Positions 45,086 to 53,261 of a DNA stretch of 64,000 nucleotides are shown piece by piece. The notes below the pieces were generated by a model. That model worked only from the letters and a program-made list of their open reading frames with translations, was not told the origin of the DNA and made no database searches. Source of the stretch: Paenibacillus sp. DMB20 (GTDB lineage: Bacteria > Bacillota > Bacilli > Paenibacillales > Paenibacillaceae). Position 1 is the first letter of the stretch. Each line of letters opens with the position of its first letter. The stretch is taken from assembly GCF_000987955.1 (NCBI RefSeq), contig NZ_LAZU01000025.1, positions 124,001 through 188,000 of the forward strand. The letters run 5' to 3'. Both the position numbers and the translations under genes were made by a program.

Positions 45086-46510
45086 ATGTCGGTAGAGAAA
45101 GTATTGCAAACAATTCAAGAGAACAACATCGAGTGGGTTGATTTCCGTTTTGTCGACTTGTCTGGACGGGTACATCACATCACCCTGCCGGCATCCGAGG
45201 TGGATGAAGAAACCTTTGTTAACGGGGTAGCGTTTGACGGTTCCTCCATTGCAGGCTTCCGGGGGATTGAAGAATCGGATATGGTTATGATGCCGGACGC
45301 GGAATCCTGCTACATCGATCCTTTTACCGCGCATCCGACATTGAATATTATGAGCAACATTTTTACGCCGGACGGCGAAGCATATGATCGCGATCCGCGC
45401 GGAATCGCGGGGCGTGCCGAGAAGTACCTGCAGGACAGCGGCGTCGGTACAGCCGCGTTTTTCGCACCGGAATCGGAGTTCTTCCTGTTTGACGATGTCC
45501 GGTACGAAAGTACCATGAACAGCTCCAGTTATGTCGTGGAGTCGGAAGAAGCGGCTTGGAACACGAACCGCAAGGAAGAAGGCGGCAACCTCGGTTTCAA
45601 AATCAGGGTTAAGGGAGGTTATGTACCGGTAGCGCCGGTGGATACCCAGCAGGACATCCGCAGCGAAATGTGCCGTCTGCTGAATGAAGCGGGTCTGCGC
45701 GTCGAGCGCCATCATCATGAGGTGGCTACCGCAGGCCAGGCGGAAATCAACTTCCGTTTCGACACCTTGAAAAAGACGGCAGACAACCTGTTGATCTATA
45801 AATACATCGTGCATAACACGGCGCGCCAATACGGCAAAACGGCGACCTTCATGCCGAAACCGCTCTTTGGCGACAACGGCAGCGGGATGCACGTGCACCA
45901 ATCCATTTTTAACGGCGATACTCCGCTGTTCTACGAAAAAGGCGCTTACGCCAACCTGAGCGAAATGGCGATGCACTACATCGGGGGCATCCTGTACCAT
46001 GCTCCGGCCCTGATCGCGTTGACCAACCCGAGCACGAACTCCTTCAAGCGTCTGGTTCCCGGGTATGAGGCTCCGGTAAACCTGGTATTCTCCAAAGGAA
46101 ACCGCTCGGCGGCGATCCGGATTCCGGTTGCGGCGGTAACGCCTAAGGGCTGCCGGATCGAGTTCCGTACGCCGGACTCCACCGCGAACCCTTACCTTGC
46201 GTTCTCGGCTATGCTGATGGCCGGTCTGGACGGCATCAAACGGAAGATTGATCCGGTTGCGTTGGGATTTGGGCCGTTCGACAAAAACATTTACGAGTTG
46301 TCCGATGCCGAGAAGAAAGAAATCCGCAGCGTTCCGGGAACCCTGGATGACGCGCTGGATGCACTGCAGGCGGATTACGAGTTCCTGACCGAAGGCGGCG
46401 TGTTCACGAAGGAATTCCTCGATAACTTCATTGAGCTGAAGCGCAGCGAAGCCAAGGCCGTATCGATCCGGGTACATCCGCACGAATATTCGCTCTACTA
46501 CGATCTTTAA
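45086..46510 (+). CDS. glnA: Glutamine synthetase type I, beta-like
   Basis: A 474-residue GlnA that makes glutamine from glutamate, ammonia and ATP. Core motifs are GVAFDGSSIAGF, the metal site in FFAPESEFFLF, VATAGQAEINF, and the ATP segment KPLFGDNGSGMHVH. It is longer than the roughly 444-residue Bacillus enzyme. Near the C-terminus it has DKNIYELSDAEKKEI with Tyr403, aligning with the adenylylated Tyr397 of the E. coli enzyme (NLYDL), so it looks GSI-beta-like. GGGAGGAAG precedes ATG 45086. No glnR is attached, unlike glnRA operons. Control is by the GlnR boxes and a leader that includes a GAACATT/AATGTTC pairing (45033-45065). Confidence 0.93.
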   Translation: MSVEKVLQTIQENNIEWVDFRFVDLSGRVHHITLPASEVDEETFVNGVAFDGSSIAGFRGIEESDMVMMPDAESCYIDPFTAHPTLNIMSNIFTPDGEAYDRDPRGIAGRAEKYLQDSGVGTAAFFAPESEFFLFDDVRYESTMNSSSYVVESEEAAWNTNRKEEGGNLGFKIRVKGGYVPVAPVDTQQDIRSEMCRLLNEAGLRVERHHHEVATAGQAEINFRFDTLKKTADNLLIYKYIVHNTARQYGKTATFMPKPLFGDNGSGMHVHQSIFNGDTPLFYEKGAYANLSEMAMHYIGGILYHAPALIALTNPSTNSFKRLVPGYEAPVNLVFSKGNRSAAIRIPVAAVTPKGCRIEFRTPDSTANPYLAFSAMLMAGLDGIKRKIDPVALGFGPFDKNIYELSDAEKKEIRSVPGTLDDALDALQADYEFLTEGGVFTKEFLDNFIELKRSEAKAVSIRVHPHEYSLYYDL

Positions 46511-46535
46511 TAACTGGAATGGTATATGGAAAAAA

Positions 46536-46570
46536 GCCGGGGAGGAAGCGCCTTCCCGGTATTTTTTCTT
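46536..46570 (+). terminator. Terminator of glnA
   Basis: GCCGGGGAGG pairs with CCTTCCCGGT, AAGCG loop, ATTTTTT tail. Confidence 0.87.
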
Positions 46571-46684
46571 AAAAGGAAGGTGCAAAAAGTTCATGACCGT
46601 CGGAGCGTATGCTTGCCAACCGAAGGTTTAACGAAGAACAATCCTATGGTCCTTTACCGTGTCTTTTAATAGAGAAAAAAGCAC

Positions 46685-46713
46685 TTGATACCATCCCTTA
46701 TTGTTGCTATGAT
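46685..46713 (+). promoter_or_regulatory. Sigma-A promoter of serC
   Basis: TTGATA (46685-46690), 17-bp spacer, TATGAT (46708-46713). Confidence 0.75.
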
Positions 46714-46759
46714 AGTCGATAACATTTATTCAGAGGATAGAGAAAGGGTGGAGAGTCGT

Positions 46760-47848
46760 TTGAGCAAGAGAGCATACAATTTTAATGCAGGTCCGGCAGC
46801 GCTGCCGTTGGAAGTGTTGGAGCGGGCGCAGGCAGAGTTTGTTGATTTTCGGGAGAGCGGCATGTCCATCATGGAAATGTCCCACCGGGGGGCCATCTAC
46901 GAATCGGTACATAATGAAGCGCAGGAGCGAATGTTGTCCCTGCTTGGCAATCCGTCCGGTTACAAGGTTCTCTTCCTTCAGGGCGGAGCGAGTACCCAGT
47001 TTGCCATGATTCCAATGAATTTCCTCGGAGAAGGTCAGCAGGCCAACTATGTCATGACGGGCAGCTGGGCGGGCAAGGCGCTAAAGGAAGCCCAATTGAT
47101 CGGGAAAACGCATGTTGCCGCAACTTCGGAAGCAAGCAAATATATGGATTTGCCTCGACTTGACGATATCAAGCTGTCGGATCATCCGGCGTATCTGCAT
47201 ATGACCTCCAATGAGACCATTGAAGGGACCCAGTTCAAAGCTTTCCCGGATATCGGATCGGTACCGCTCATTTGCGATATGTCGAGCGATATTTTAAGCC
47301 GGCCGTTTGATTTGAATCAATTCGCGATGGTTTACGCCGGGGCGCAGAAGAACCTTGGCCCATCCGGGGTGACGGTCGTGCTCGCGAGAGAAGAATTGAT
47401 CAGCGAATCGCCGAAACACCTGCCGACCATGCTGCGTTACAGCACGCACAGCGGCAATAACTCTCTGTACAATACGCCTCCTTCTTTCGGCATATACATG
47501 ATCAATGAAGTTCTCAAATGGATTGAGGAGCGGGGGGGTCTTCAAGGGATCGAGGAGTCGAACCGGAAGAAGGCCGAGCTGATCTATGACGCGATCGACG
47601 GCAGCGAAGGCTTCTACAGCGGATGCGTTAACCCGGACAGCCGCTCCCATATGAACGTCACGTTCCGCCTGGCGTCCGAAGAGCTTGAAAAGGCGTTTAT
47701 CAAAGCATCCGAGCAGGAAGGCTTCGTCGGCCTGAAGGGCCACCGCAGCGTCGGGGGGCTGCGCGCTTCGATCTATAACGCGGTTCCGTACGAAAGCTGC
47801 AAGGCACTCGTTGATTTTATGGCTCATTTTAAACAACAAAACGCTTAA
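46760..47848 (+). CDS. serC: Phosphoserine aminotransferase SerC
   Basis: A 362-residue class V PLP aminotransferase that converts 3-phosphohydroxypyruvate to phosphoserine. Seen are FNAGPAALPLEVL, SMSIMEMSHRG-like SGMSIMEMSHRG, QGGAS, the PLP lysine in YAGAQKNLGPSGVTVV, and HRSVGGLRASIYNA at the end. TTG 46760 is the likely start: it follows AAAGGGTGGAG and gives the family N-terminus MSKRAYNFNAGP. An in-frame ATT/ATG further upstream overlaps the promoter and is rejected. Confidence 0.93.
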   Translation: MSKRAYNFNAGPAALPLEVLERAQAEFVDFRESGMSIMEMSHRGAIYESVHNEAQERMLSLLGNPSGYKVLFLQGGASTQFAMIPMNFLGEGQQANYVMTGSWAGKALKEAQLIGKTHVAATSEASKYMDLPRLDDIKLSDHPAYLHMTSNETIEGTQFKAFPDIGSVPLICDMSSDILSRPFDLNQFAMVYAGAQKNLGPSGVTVVLAREELISESPKHLPTMLRYSTHSGNNSLYNTPPSFGIYMINEVLKWIEERGGLQGIEESNRKKAELIYDAIDGSEGFYSGCVNPDSRSHMNVTFRLASEELEKAFIKASEQEGFVGLKGHRSVGGLRASIYNAVPYESCKALVDFMAHFKQQNA

Positions 47849-47860
47849 ACGGGTTGGAAA

Positions 47861-47891
47861 GGCTGCCGCGGCATAGCGGCGGTCTTTTTTT
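47861..47891 (+). terminator. Terminator of serC
   Basis: GGCTGCCGC pairs with GCGGCGGTC using G-T pairs, 6-nt loop, T7 tail. Confidence 0.8.
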
Positions 47892-47945
47892 GCACGGATA
47901 AGTTATAATAGAAGGAAACAAGCGAAAAGGGTGGATTGGAACAAC

Positions 47946-48410
47946 ATGGCACTGCACATTGTACTCGTTGAGCCGGAGATTCCGGCCAATACGGGAAATA
48001 TAGCAAGAACCTGCGCCGCAACCGGCACGCATCTTCATTTGGTAAGGCCTCTGGGCTTCAACACCGACGACAAAACTTTGAAGCGGGCCGGGCTGGACTA
48101 CTGGTATGCCGTACATATCGAATACCATGACTCTTTCGAGGAGCTTCAGGCCATGTATCCGGAGGGCCGGTTTTTTTATTCCACGACCAAGGCTCACAAG
48201 CGCTTTACCGATGTAGCGTATCAAGACGGGGATTTCCTGGTATTCGGGAAGGAAACCAAAGGGCTTCCTCCGGAGCTTCTGGCCGCGAACCCGGATCAAT
48301 GCATCCGGATGCCGATGACGGACAAAGTCCGTTCCCTGAATCTGTCCAACTCGGCGGCGATCGTCGTTTACGAGGCACTGCGGCAGCTGGATTACCCTGG
48401 GATGGATTAG
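47946..48410 (+). CDS. trmL: tRNA (cytidine/uridine-34-2'-O)-methyltransferase TrmL
   Basis: A 154-residue SPOUT methyltransferase that 2'-O-methylates the wobble base of some leucine tRNAs with SAM. Family motifs are VEPEIPANTGNIARTCAATG, HLVRPLGF, LVFGKETKGLP and the knot segment RSLNLSNSAAIVVYEALRQ. AAAGGGTGGA before ATG 47946 sets the start; GTG 47931 lies inside that site. A TATAAT at 47904-47909 may be its -10. Confidence 0.92.
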   Translation: MALHIVLVEPEIPANTGNIARTCAATGTHLHLVRPLGFNTDDKTLKRAGLDYWYAVHIEYHDSFEELQAMYPEGRFFYSTTKAHKRFTDVAYQDGDFLVFGKETKGLPPELLAANPDQCIRMPMTDKVRSLNLSNSAAIVVYEALRQLDYPGMD

Positions 48411-48468
48411 GATAGCCGAAGGGATATAAGATTTTCAGATTTGTAATTGGCGATACTATACCGTCGCA

Positions 48469-48512
48469 AACCGCTCTCAAGACCAAATCGAGTCTTTGAG
48501 GGCGGTTTTTTT
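48469..48512 (+). terminator. Terminator of trmL
   Basis: AACCGC plus CTCAAGAC pairs with GTCTTTGAG plus GCGGTT, then T7. Confidence 0.9.
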
Positions 48513-48620
48513 GTTGAGAATGGCTCTTTGAAAGGTAAATGTAAGGTTAATCCAAGTCTGGAGACAGGTTTGATTGATAGGATTGGAAACGGAGAACAGT
48601 TAAGCAGAGGAGGTTTTTAC

Positions 48621-50624
48621 ATGAAAAGAAAGAAGAGGCTTTGGACCAAGTTGTGCAGCGTGTTGGCAGGAAGCTGTCTGGCATTCACAACGGCCTTGCC
48701 TGCATACGCGGCGCCGGCTGCGAATCCGGCCGCAAGTTTGGATGCGAAAGAAGCGGAGCGTTTTGCGGACGCTTTTTTTAAACGCGAGGATGTAAAGGCG
48801 CTAAACGTACCGGGGGCGGTATTTGTCGTCGTCAAGGGAGACAAGGTGCTGCTTGAAAAAGGCTACGGCTACGCCGACCTGAAAACCAAAACGCCTGTGG
48901 ATCCCCGCCAGACCGCGTTCCGGATCGCCTCGATCTCCAAAGTGTTTACCGCCACGGCCGTCATGCAGCTGGTCGAGCAGGGAAAGATCGATCTGGACAA
49001 GGATGTCCAATCTTATCTCGGAGACATCCCTTTAAAAAACAAAACGTCCTCTCCGCTCACCATGAAGCATTTGCTGACGCATACGTCCGGGTTCGACCAG
49101 GTCGATCCTCAAGGATTTACATTCGACGTGAACCAAAAAACCCCGTTGGAGGATTTCACCAGGAAAAATATGCCGAACATTGTCCAACCGCCGGGAGAGG
49201 TGTACAAATATGACAACGTGGCTTCCATGTTCCAGGGCTTAATTGTGCAAAAGCTCACGAAGCAGCCGTTTCATCAGTATGTCAGCGAACATATTTTCAA
49301 ACCGCTCGGCATGAACGACAGCAGCTTTGTTCCGACGAAGGAGCTCCAATCCAGGCTGGCGACGGGTTACGTGGACAACGGTGATCAAGCGAATCAGCCG
49401 TTTCCTCCGTATCAGATGATGCCGGTCGATATGCCGCAGGGAGGCATGGTGACAACGGGGAGCGACATGTCCAAATTTCTGATAGCCCAATTGAACGGCG
49501 GAAAGCTGGGAAATTCCCGGATTTTGGAGGATAAAACGCTCAAAACGATGCAGAGCACGCAGCTGGCGATACATCCGGAGCTGCCGATCATGACGTACGG
49601 ATACGAGTTCGCCCAGCAGCAGAACGGCCAATACGTCATCGTCAAGGGAGGCACTACGCCTGATTTCTCTTCTTTGATATGGCTGATGCCTGAACACAAG
49701 GTGGGTGGCTTTATCGTAACGAACAAAAATATCGATCTTCGCGGTTTGGTCTTTAAAGCGTTCATGGACCACTTTTATCCGAAAAAAGAGTCCAAGCCAA
49801 GGGCTTATCTAACTCCAAGCAAGCAGGAGCTGCGCCGTTTCGAAGGCTTATACAGCGATTTGCGCATCCGTTATCTGGTTACCCGGATCGAAGCCGCCGA
49901 AGACGGAACTTTGGAGATGAAAAGTGTGCTGTACAAGAAAAAGCTGCGTCAGCTGGATTCGCTTCTTTTCGAGGATGAATCGGGAGGTTTGGTCGCTTTC
50001 AAAGAAAATCCGGATGGAAAGATAGCTTACTATTATTCGCAGTCTTTACCGACCGCTTATACCGCCAAAATGCCTGAAAAAGAGCCCTTTGCGGATGTGC
50101 CGGACCATCATCCGTATGCCGAGTATATCAATGGGCTGCAGCAGCTTAACATCGTGAAAGGCGACGCAGGCGATACGTTCGGACCGGATCAACCGATGAC
50201 CCGCGCCGAGTTTTTGATGATGTTTCTGTCTTGGCTCGGCATCTCTGCCGAAAAGACGACAGCCCGCTTCACCGACCTTGAGGGCGTACCGGGAGCCGAC
50301 ATGATCGAAACCGCAGCTTTGCCCCACTACGGATTGGTTCAAGGCAATGCGGCCAACCGGTTTGAGCCGAACCGCCCGATCACCCGGCAGGAAGCGGCCG
50401 TCATCGTCTGGAGGTTCTTTTCCAAACTCGGCCACCCGTCCAAAAACGCGAAATTGGCAGAAGGAACGGATCCGTGGGCCGAGGAATCCGTGAAGAACAT
50501 CGTGGCCCATAAGTTGTATGGTCCTGAAGTTCTGGTAACAAAGGACGGTAAGGCCGATTACAAATCCAAGCAGGTCATGACGCGCCAGGAAGCAGCCGCT
50601 TTGATCTATTTATCCAGCCATTAG
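48621..50624 (+). CDS. Serine beta-lactamase-like hydrolase with C-terminal SLH domains
   Basis: A 667-residue exported protein. Signal peptide 1-31 (cut near AYAAPA). Residues 45-390 are a class C beta-lactamase / D-aminopeptidase-like domain: S104-I-S-K107 (nucleophile and base), YKYDN, and IVKGGTTPD as the KTG-like triad. A lipocalin-like linker follows (about 395-480), then three SLH units (from FADVPDHHPYAEYI, from FTDLEGVPGADMIE, and a weaker third ending MTRQEAAALIYL) that should tie it to secondary wall polymer. AGAGGAGG precedes the ATG. Likely role is hydrolysis of wall peptides or other D-amino-acid esters; resistance to beta-lactams is not implied. Confidence 0.88.
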   Translation: MKRKKRLWTKLCSVLAGSCLAFTTALPAYAAPAANPAASLDAKEAERFADAFFKREDVKALNVPGAVFVVVKGDKVLLEKGYGYADLKTKTPVDPRQTAFRIASISKVFTATAVMQLVEQGKIDLDKDVQSYLGDIPLKNKTSSPLTMKHLLTHTSGFDQVDPQGFTFDVNQKTPLEDFTRKNMPNIVQPPGEVYKYDNVASMFQGLIVQKLTKQPFHQYVSEHIFKPLGMNDSSFVPTKELQSRLATGYVDNGDQANQPFPPYQMMPVDMPQGGMVTTGSDMSKFLIAQLNGGKLGNSRILEDKTLKTMQSTQLAIHPELPIMTYGYEFAQQQNGQYVIVKGGTTPDFSSLIWLMPEHKVGGFIVTNKNIDLRGLVFKAFMDHFYPKKESKPRAYLTPSKQELRRFEGLYSDLRIRYLVTRIEAAEDGTLEMKSVLYKKKLRQLDSLLFEDESGGLVAFKENPDGKIAYYYSQSLPTAYTAKMPEKEPFADVPDHHPYAEYINGLQQLNIVKGDAGDTFGPDQPMTRAEFLMMFLSWLGISAEKTTARFTDLEGVPGADMIETAALPHYGLVQGNAANRFEPNRPITRQEAAVIVWRFFSKLGHPSKNAKLAEGTDPWAEESVKNIVAHKLYGPEVLVTKDGKADYKSKQVMTRQEAAALIYLSSH

Positions 50625-50749
50625 ACTGAACGAAATCATCAAATCTCCGGGTCATATCGTCCAGTTCTTGAACCCTTCTCAGACACGTTGCCTAGTTAAT
50701 TGGGGCGGGAAATTGTTAAAAACAAATAATTTCTTAAAATCTAGCAGGA

Positions 50750-50779
50750 TTCGACAACATCTTATCGAACTATTATACT
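50750..50779 (+). promoter_or_regulatory. abrB promoter with Spo0A box over the -35
   Basis: TTCGACA (50750-50756) is identical to the 0A-box consensus. Its last six bases, TCGACA, act as the -35, with a 17-bp spacer and TATACT (50774-50779). Phosphorylated Spo0A binding here would block RNA polymerase, as known for Bacillus abrB. Confidence 0.7.
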
Positions 50780-50837
50780 AGGCCCATTTTATCATGGAAC
50801 TGGAAATTACTTGTTGAACGGAGAGGTGTACTATCGT

Positions 50838-51092
50838 ATGAAACCTGCTGGTGTTGTTCGTAAAGTCGATCAGCTGGGGAGAATTGTCCTGCCCAAATCA
50901 CTGCGCAAGAGATACCAAATGAACGAGGGAGACCCCGTCGAGATTCTGGTACAGGGTGACCATATTATTTTGGAACGCTACCGCCCGAAATGCGTCTTTT
51001 GCGGATCCATGGACGGAGTAAGCGAGTTTAAAGAACGCCATATATGCGCACAATGCATGTCCGAGATGCACCAACTGCCGAAGCATGCTTAA
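50838..51092 (+). CDS. abrB: AbrB-family transition-state regulator with Cys pairs
   Basis: An 84-residue DNA-binding protein. Residues 1-50 are the AbrB swapped-hairpin fold (GVVRKVDQLGRIVLPKSLRKRYQMNEGDPVEI reads across it). The C-terminal part differs from Bacillus AbrB: CVFCGS and CAQC form a four-Cys set suited to zinc. It likely represses post-exponential genes during growth. GAGAGGTG lies nine bases before ATG 50838. The 0A box in its promoter links it to sporulation onset. Confidence 0.88.
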   Translation: MKPAGVVRKVDQLGRIVLPKSLRKRYQMNEGDPVEILVQGDHIILERYRPKCVFCGSMDGVSEFKERHICAQCMSEMHQLPKHA

Positions 51093-51104
51093 ATTGTGTG
51101 AATG

Positions 51105-51132
51105 GGCACCGCAAACAAGCGGTGCCTTTTTT
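51105..51132 (+). terminator. Terminator of abrB
   Basis: GGCACCGC-AAACAA-GCGGTGCC followed by T6. Confidence 0.92.
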
Positions 51133-51154
51133 GTGGATTCCATGATCTTCGGGC

Positions 51155-51183
51155 AAAAAAAAGCTTCCCCGATGTGAGGAAGC
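51155..51183 (-). terminator. Terminator of the 34-residue peptide gene
   Basis: On the minus strand GCTTCC pairs with GGAAGC and a run of eight T follows, starting seven bases after the stop of the small gene. Confidence 0.8.
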
Positions 51184-51189
51184 CGCGCC

Positions 51190-51294
51190 TTACAGGCCTT
51201 TGGTTTTGTCATCATTGTACGAAGCGGTCAGAATACCGGCCAAATACATGGCGAAAACCAATATGACGATCCAAAAAGTTAATGAGAAAGACAT
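51190..51294 (-). CDS. 34-residue small membrane protein
   Basis: A short minus-strand gene with a perfect AGGAGG before its ATG and a T-tailed terminator right after its stop. The peptide is one hydrophobic helix (about residues 6-24: TFWIVILVFAMYLAGIL) with a charged C-terminal tail (NDDKTKGL). Signals on both sides argue for real translation. I do not recognise the family; single-helix peptides of this size often attach to larger membrane complexes, but no partner is evident. Confidence 0.65.
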   Translation of the reverse strand: MSFSLTFWIVILVFAMYLAGILTASYNDDKTKGL

Positions 51295-51395
51295 TAAGGC
51301 CACCTCCTGCTAAGCTAATCCTTATTATACCCAGCATTGGCCAAAAAATAAATGAGAATATGAGATCGATCATAGATTTATTCGGAAACGACGGA

Positions 51396-52475
51396 TTATT
51401 TGAAAAATAAAAAGTGGGTCGGCACCGGACGAAGCTGGCCGTCCGAAGGCTTGTTCACGACGCGTCCGTTCAGGATCAGGGAGGAGGAGCCGCCTCCGTC
51501 CAGGTTATACGCATCCTTCACGCCCAGATGCTGAAGCTTGTCTTGAAGCTCCTTCAGGGTTGCGCCGGAACCTCCCTTCTCGTCATAGCCTTCGGTTACA
51601 AGAATCAGCAGCTGATCGTCTTTATAGTTGGCAATGACCGTTCTGGGAGCGCGTGCCGGCGTGGTTCTCCACTTCTCGGGAATGGGCTTCTTCTTGCCGT
51701 TCTTCATCAAAACAGGAACAAACGTAGCCCCGAACTTGGGTTTAAGCCGGTCCAGCTCTTCTTTGTTCCGGAATTTGCCCCCGATCAACTGGCCGGATTG
51801 GTTCAGGCCCACAAAGGCCAGCTCCTTAAAGCTGGGCTGAAAGCCGGACACGTAATGGCCGTCGATAAATGTTGTGCTTAAGGGATAACGGCCTCCGTTG
51901 CCGTCGGCATACCCCCCGGCATTGATCCCGGCGACCGCGCCGTGCTGATTGACGGCCTGCATGGTTGTGACAGCCTTGCCGGCTTGTCCGTTCCCCAAGG
52001 CCATCTTCATGGCATCGGGATCCTTCAGCTTGATCTTCATGGCGTAGCCGCTGTACGATCCGGGATTTATCCGGAACAGCTGGATCCGGATCCGGTCGCT
52101 GTTGACGCCATCGATGGGCGCGCCCAGTTTCGATGTAACCCTGCGGTCGTAAATCCGCTCCGGAATGACGGCCTGAGCTTCGGCCTTATTCAGAAGCGTG
52201 CTCATGGTCGCGGTTGTCTGCCGGTACAGCCGTCCTGTTTTCTCGATCGAGTTCACCGTCTTGTCCACGGTAACGGATGCCTGATCGAGTCCCCGGCTGA
52301 TCTTGGCTGACCGCTCTTTCAGACTCGTATCGGGAACGTATGCCGAAATGTCGAGCTCAAGCCGCGGGGAGGACGAGAAAAGCCAAATGAAGAGCCATGT
52401 CCCGATAAACGGCGCAAGTGCCAGCATGAACATCCGATTGACTTGCTTCGGTGTCATGCGCAGGAATGATCTCAC
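51396..52475 (-). CDS. Phosphodiester glycosidase (NAGPA/DUF2233) family membrane protein
   Basis: A 359-residue protein with one N-terminal transmembrane helix (about 15-34), a helical stretch (60-105) and a NAGPA domain (about 145-359): AVAGINAGGYADGNGG, RAPRTVIANYKDDQLLILVTEG, and YNLDGGGSSSLILNG. The family includes the enzyme that uncovers mannose 6-phosphate and bacterial proteins linked to exopolysaccharide or teichoic-acid glycosyl phosphodiesters. GTG 52475 overlaps the stop of the upstream gene (GTGA), so the two are translationally coupled. Confidence 0.85.
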   Translation of the reverse strand: MRSFLRMTPKQVNRMFMLALAPFIGTWLFIWLFSSSPRLELDISAYVPDTSLKERSAKISRGLDQASVTVDKTVNSIEKTGRLYRQTTATMSTLLNKAEAQAVIPERIYDRRVTSKLGAPIDGVNSDRIRIQLFRINPGSYSGYAMKIKLKDPDAMKMALGNGQAGKAVTTMQAVNQHGAVAGINAGGYADGNGGRYPLSTTFIDGHYVSGFQPSFKELAFVGLNQSGQLIGGKFRNKEELDRLKPKFGATFVPVLMKNGKKKPIPEKWRTTPARAPRTVIANYKDDQLLILVTEGYDEKGGSGATLKELQDKLQHLGVKDAYNLDGGGSSSLILNGRVVNKPSDGQLRPVPTHFLFFK

Positions 52476-52885
52476 TTCAACAGCTCCAGCTTCTTCTCCA
52501 GCTTGCCGAGCTGCTGTTTCACTTCGTTCAGCTGGCTGTAGAGTTTGTTGCTGTTATCCGTTTTTCCGCTGGCCTGGTCCTTGGTAAACGTAAGCAGCTC
52601 ATTGAAGGTCTGAACCTTGCTGTCGATCTCGTTGATTTGCTGCGACAGCTCTGCGAACCGGCTGTCGTATTGGGCCTTCAAGGCCGTCATCTCTTTCTGT
52701 GTGTCCTGCTGCAGCTGCGCGATCATCTCTTCTTTTAAATGATTGCTGTACGAATAGGCAGCCGCTGCTCCGGCTCCGATGAAAACAATCCAAAATATCC
52801 AAAACCATCGTGCCTTCGGCCCCTTGCGGGGCGAGGTTTCCCGGGATGGATAAGAAGATTGGGTCCCTGTTTCCAGTATGGGCAT
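52472..52885 (-). CDS. Single-pass membrane protein with coiled coil
   Basis: A 137-residue protein: 25 polar residues, one transmembrane helix (about 26-46: WFWIFWIVFIGAGAAAAYSY), then about 85 residues of charged heptad-like coiled coil (MIAQLQQDTQKEM, INEIDSKVQTFNELL, LYSQLNEVKQQLGKLEKKL). AAGGAGTGA on the minus strand sets ATG 52885. I do not recognise a family. Coupling with the phosphodiester glycosidase suggests they work as a membrane pair. Confidence 0.7.
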   Translation of the reverse strand: MPILETGTQSSYPSRETSPRKGPKARWFWIFWIVFIGAGAAAAYSYSNHLKEEMIAQLQQDTQKEMTALKAQYDSRFAELSQQINEIDSKVQTFNELLTFTKDQASGKTDNSNKLYSQLNEVKQQLGKLEKKLELLK

Positions 52886-53261
52886 CTTTTCACTCCTTGC
52901 AATTCCTATCATTTTTACCAGTAATCATTCTAACATGGTAAAAAAAATTTCGCAAAGACGAAAAAACATGCCGCGCTACGGAAAAATAGATTGCTTATAT
53001 GAAGGAATGTGGGATACAATCTGTATAGATTTGTTTATTCAAAGAGATACATATAAGCCGTTCGCCATGCCATTCTGTCCGGGTCTGAGGCTCAAGGATT
53101 ACTTAACCCATTTTCCATTTTGACAACGCCGAATCGGGACAGCAAAGCGGCAAACAACGGTGTTTCGCGTTTGCTTGGATGGCGGCGAATTTTGCCATTA
53201 GTTCGAATGCTTGCACGACTCTATGAGAATTAAGCTGTTAGAAACAGGGGGTTTGAAGTAC
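52886..53261. other. 376-bp divergent intergenic region
   Basis: It holds an inverted repeat TTTTACCA-N15-TGGTAAAA (52913-52943) near the minus-strand pair, and a plausible plus-strand promoter TTGCTT, 18-bp spacer, TACAAT (52991-53020) giving a leader of about 235 nt to the response regulator gene. No coding signal or known RNA motif was seen. Confidence 0.45.

Noticed and set aside
45023..46594. Antisense open frame (523 codons) opposite glnA
   Set aside because: Covers the glnA promoter, GlnR boxes and both ends of the gene; no start signals or domains.
48447..48620. Upstream extension of the SLH hydrolase gene
   Set aside because: The frame is open but contains the trmL terminator; the ribosome site and signal peptide start fit ATG 48621.
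53031..53124. Short plus-strand open frame before the response regulator
   Set aside because: No ribosome site, overlaps the predicted promoter and leader, and has no coding-like composition.
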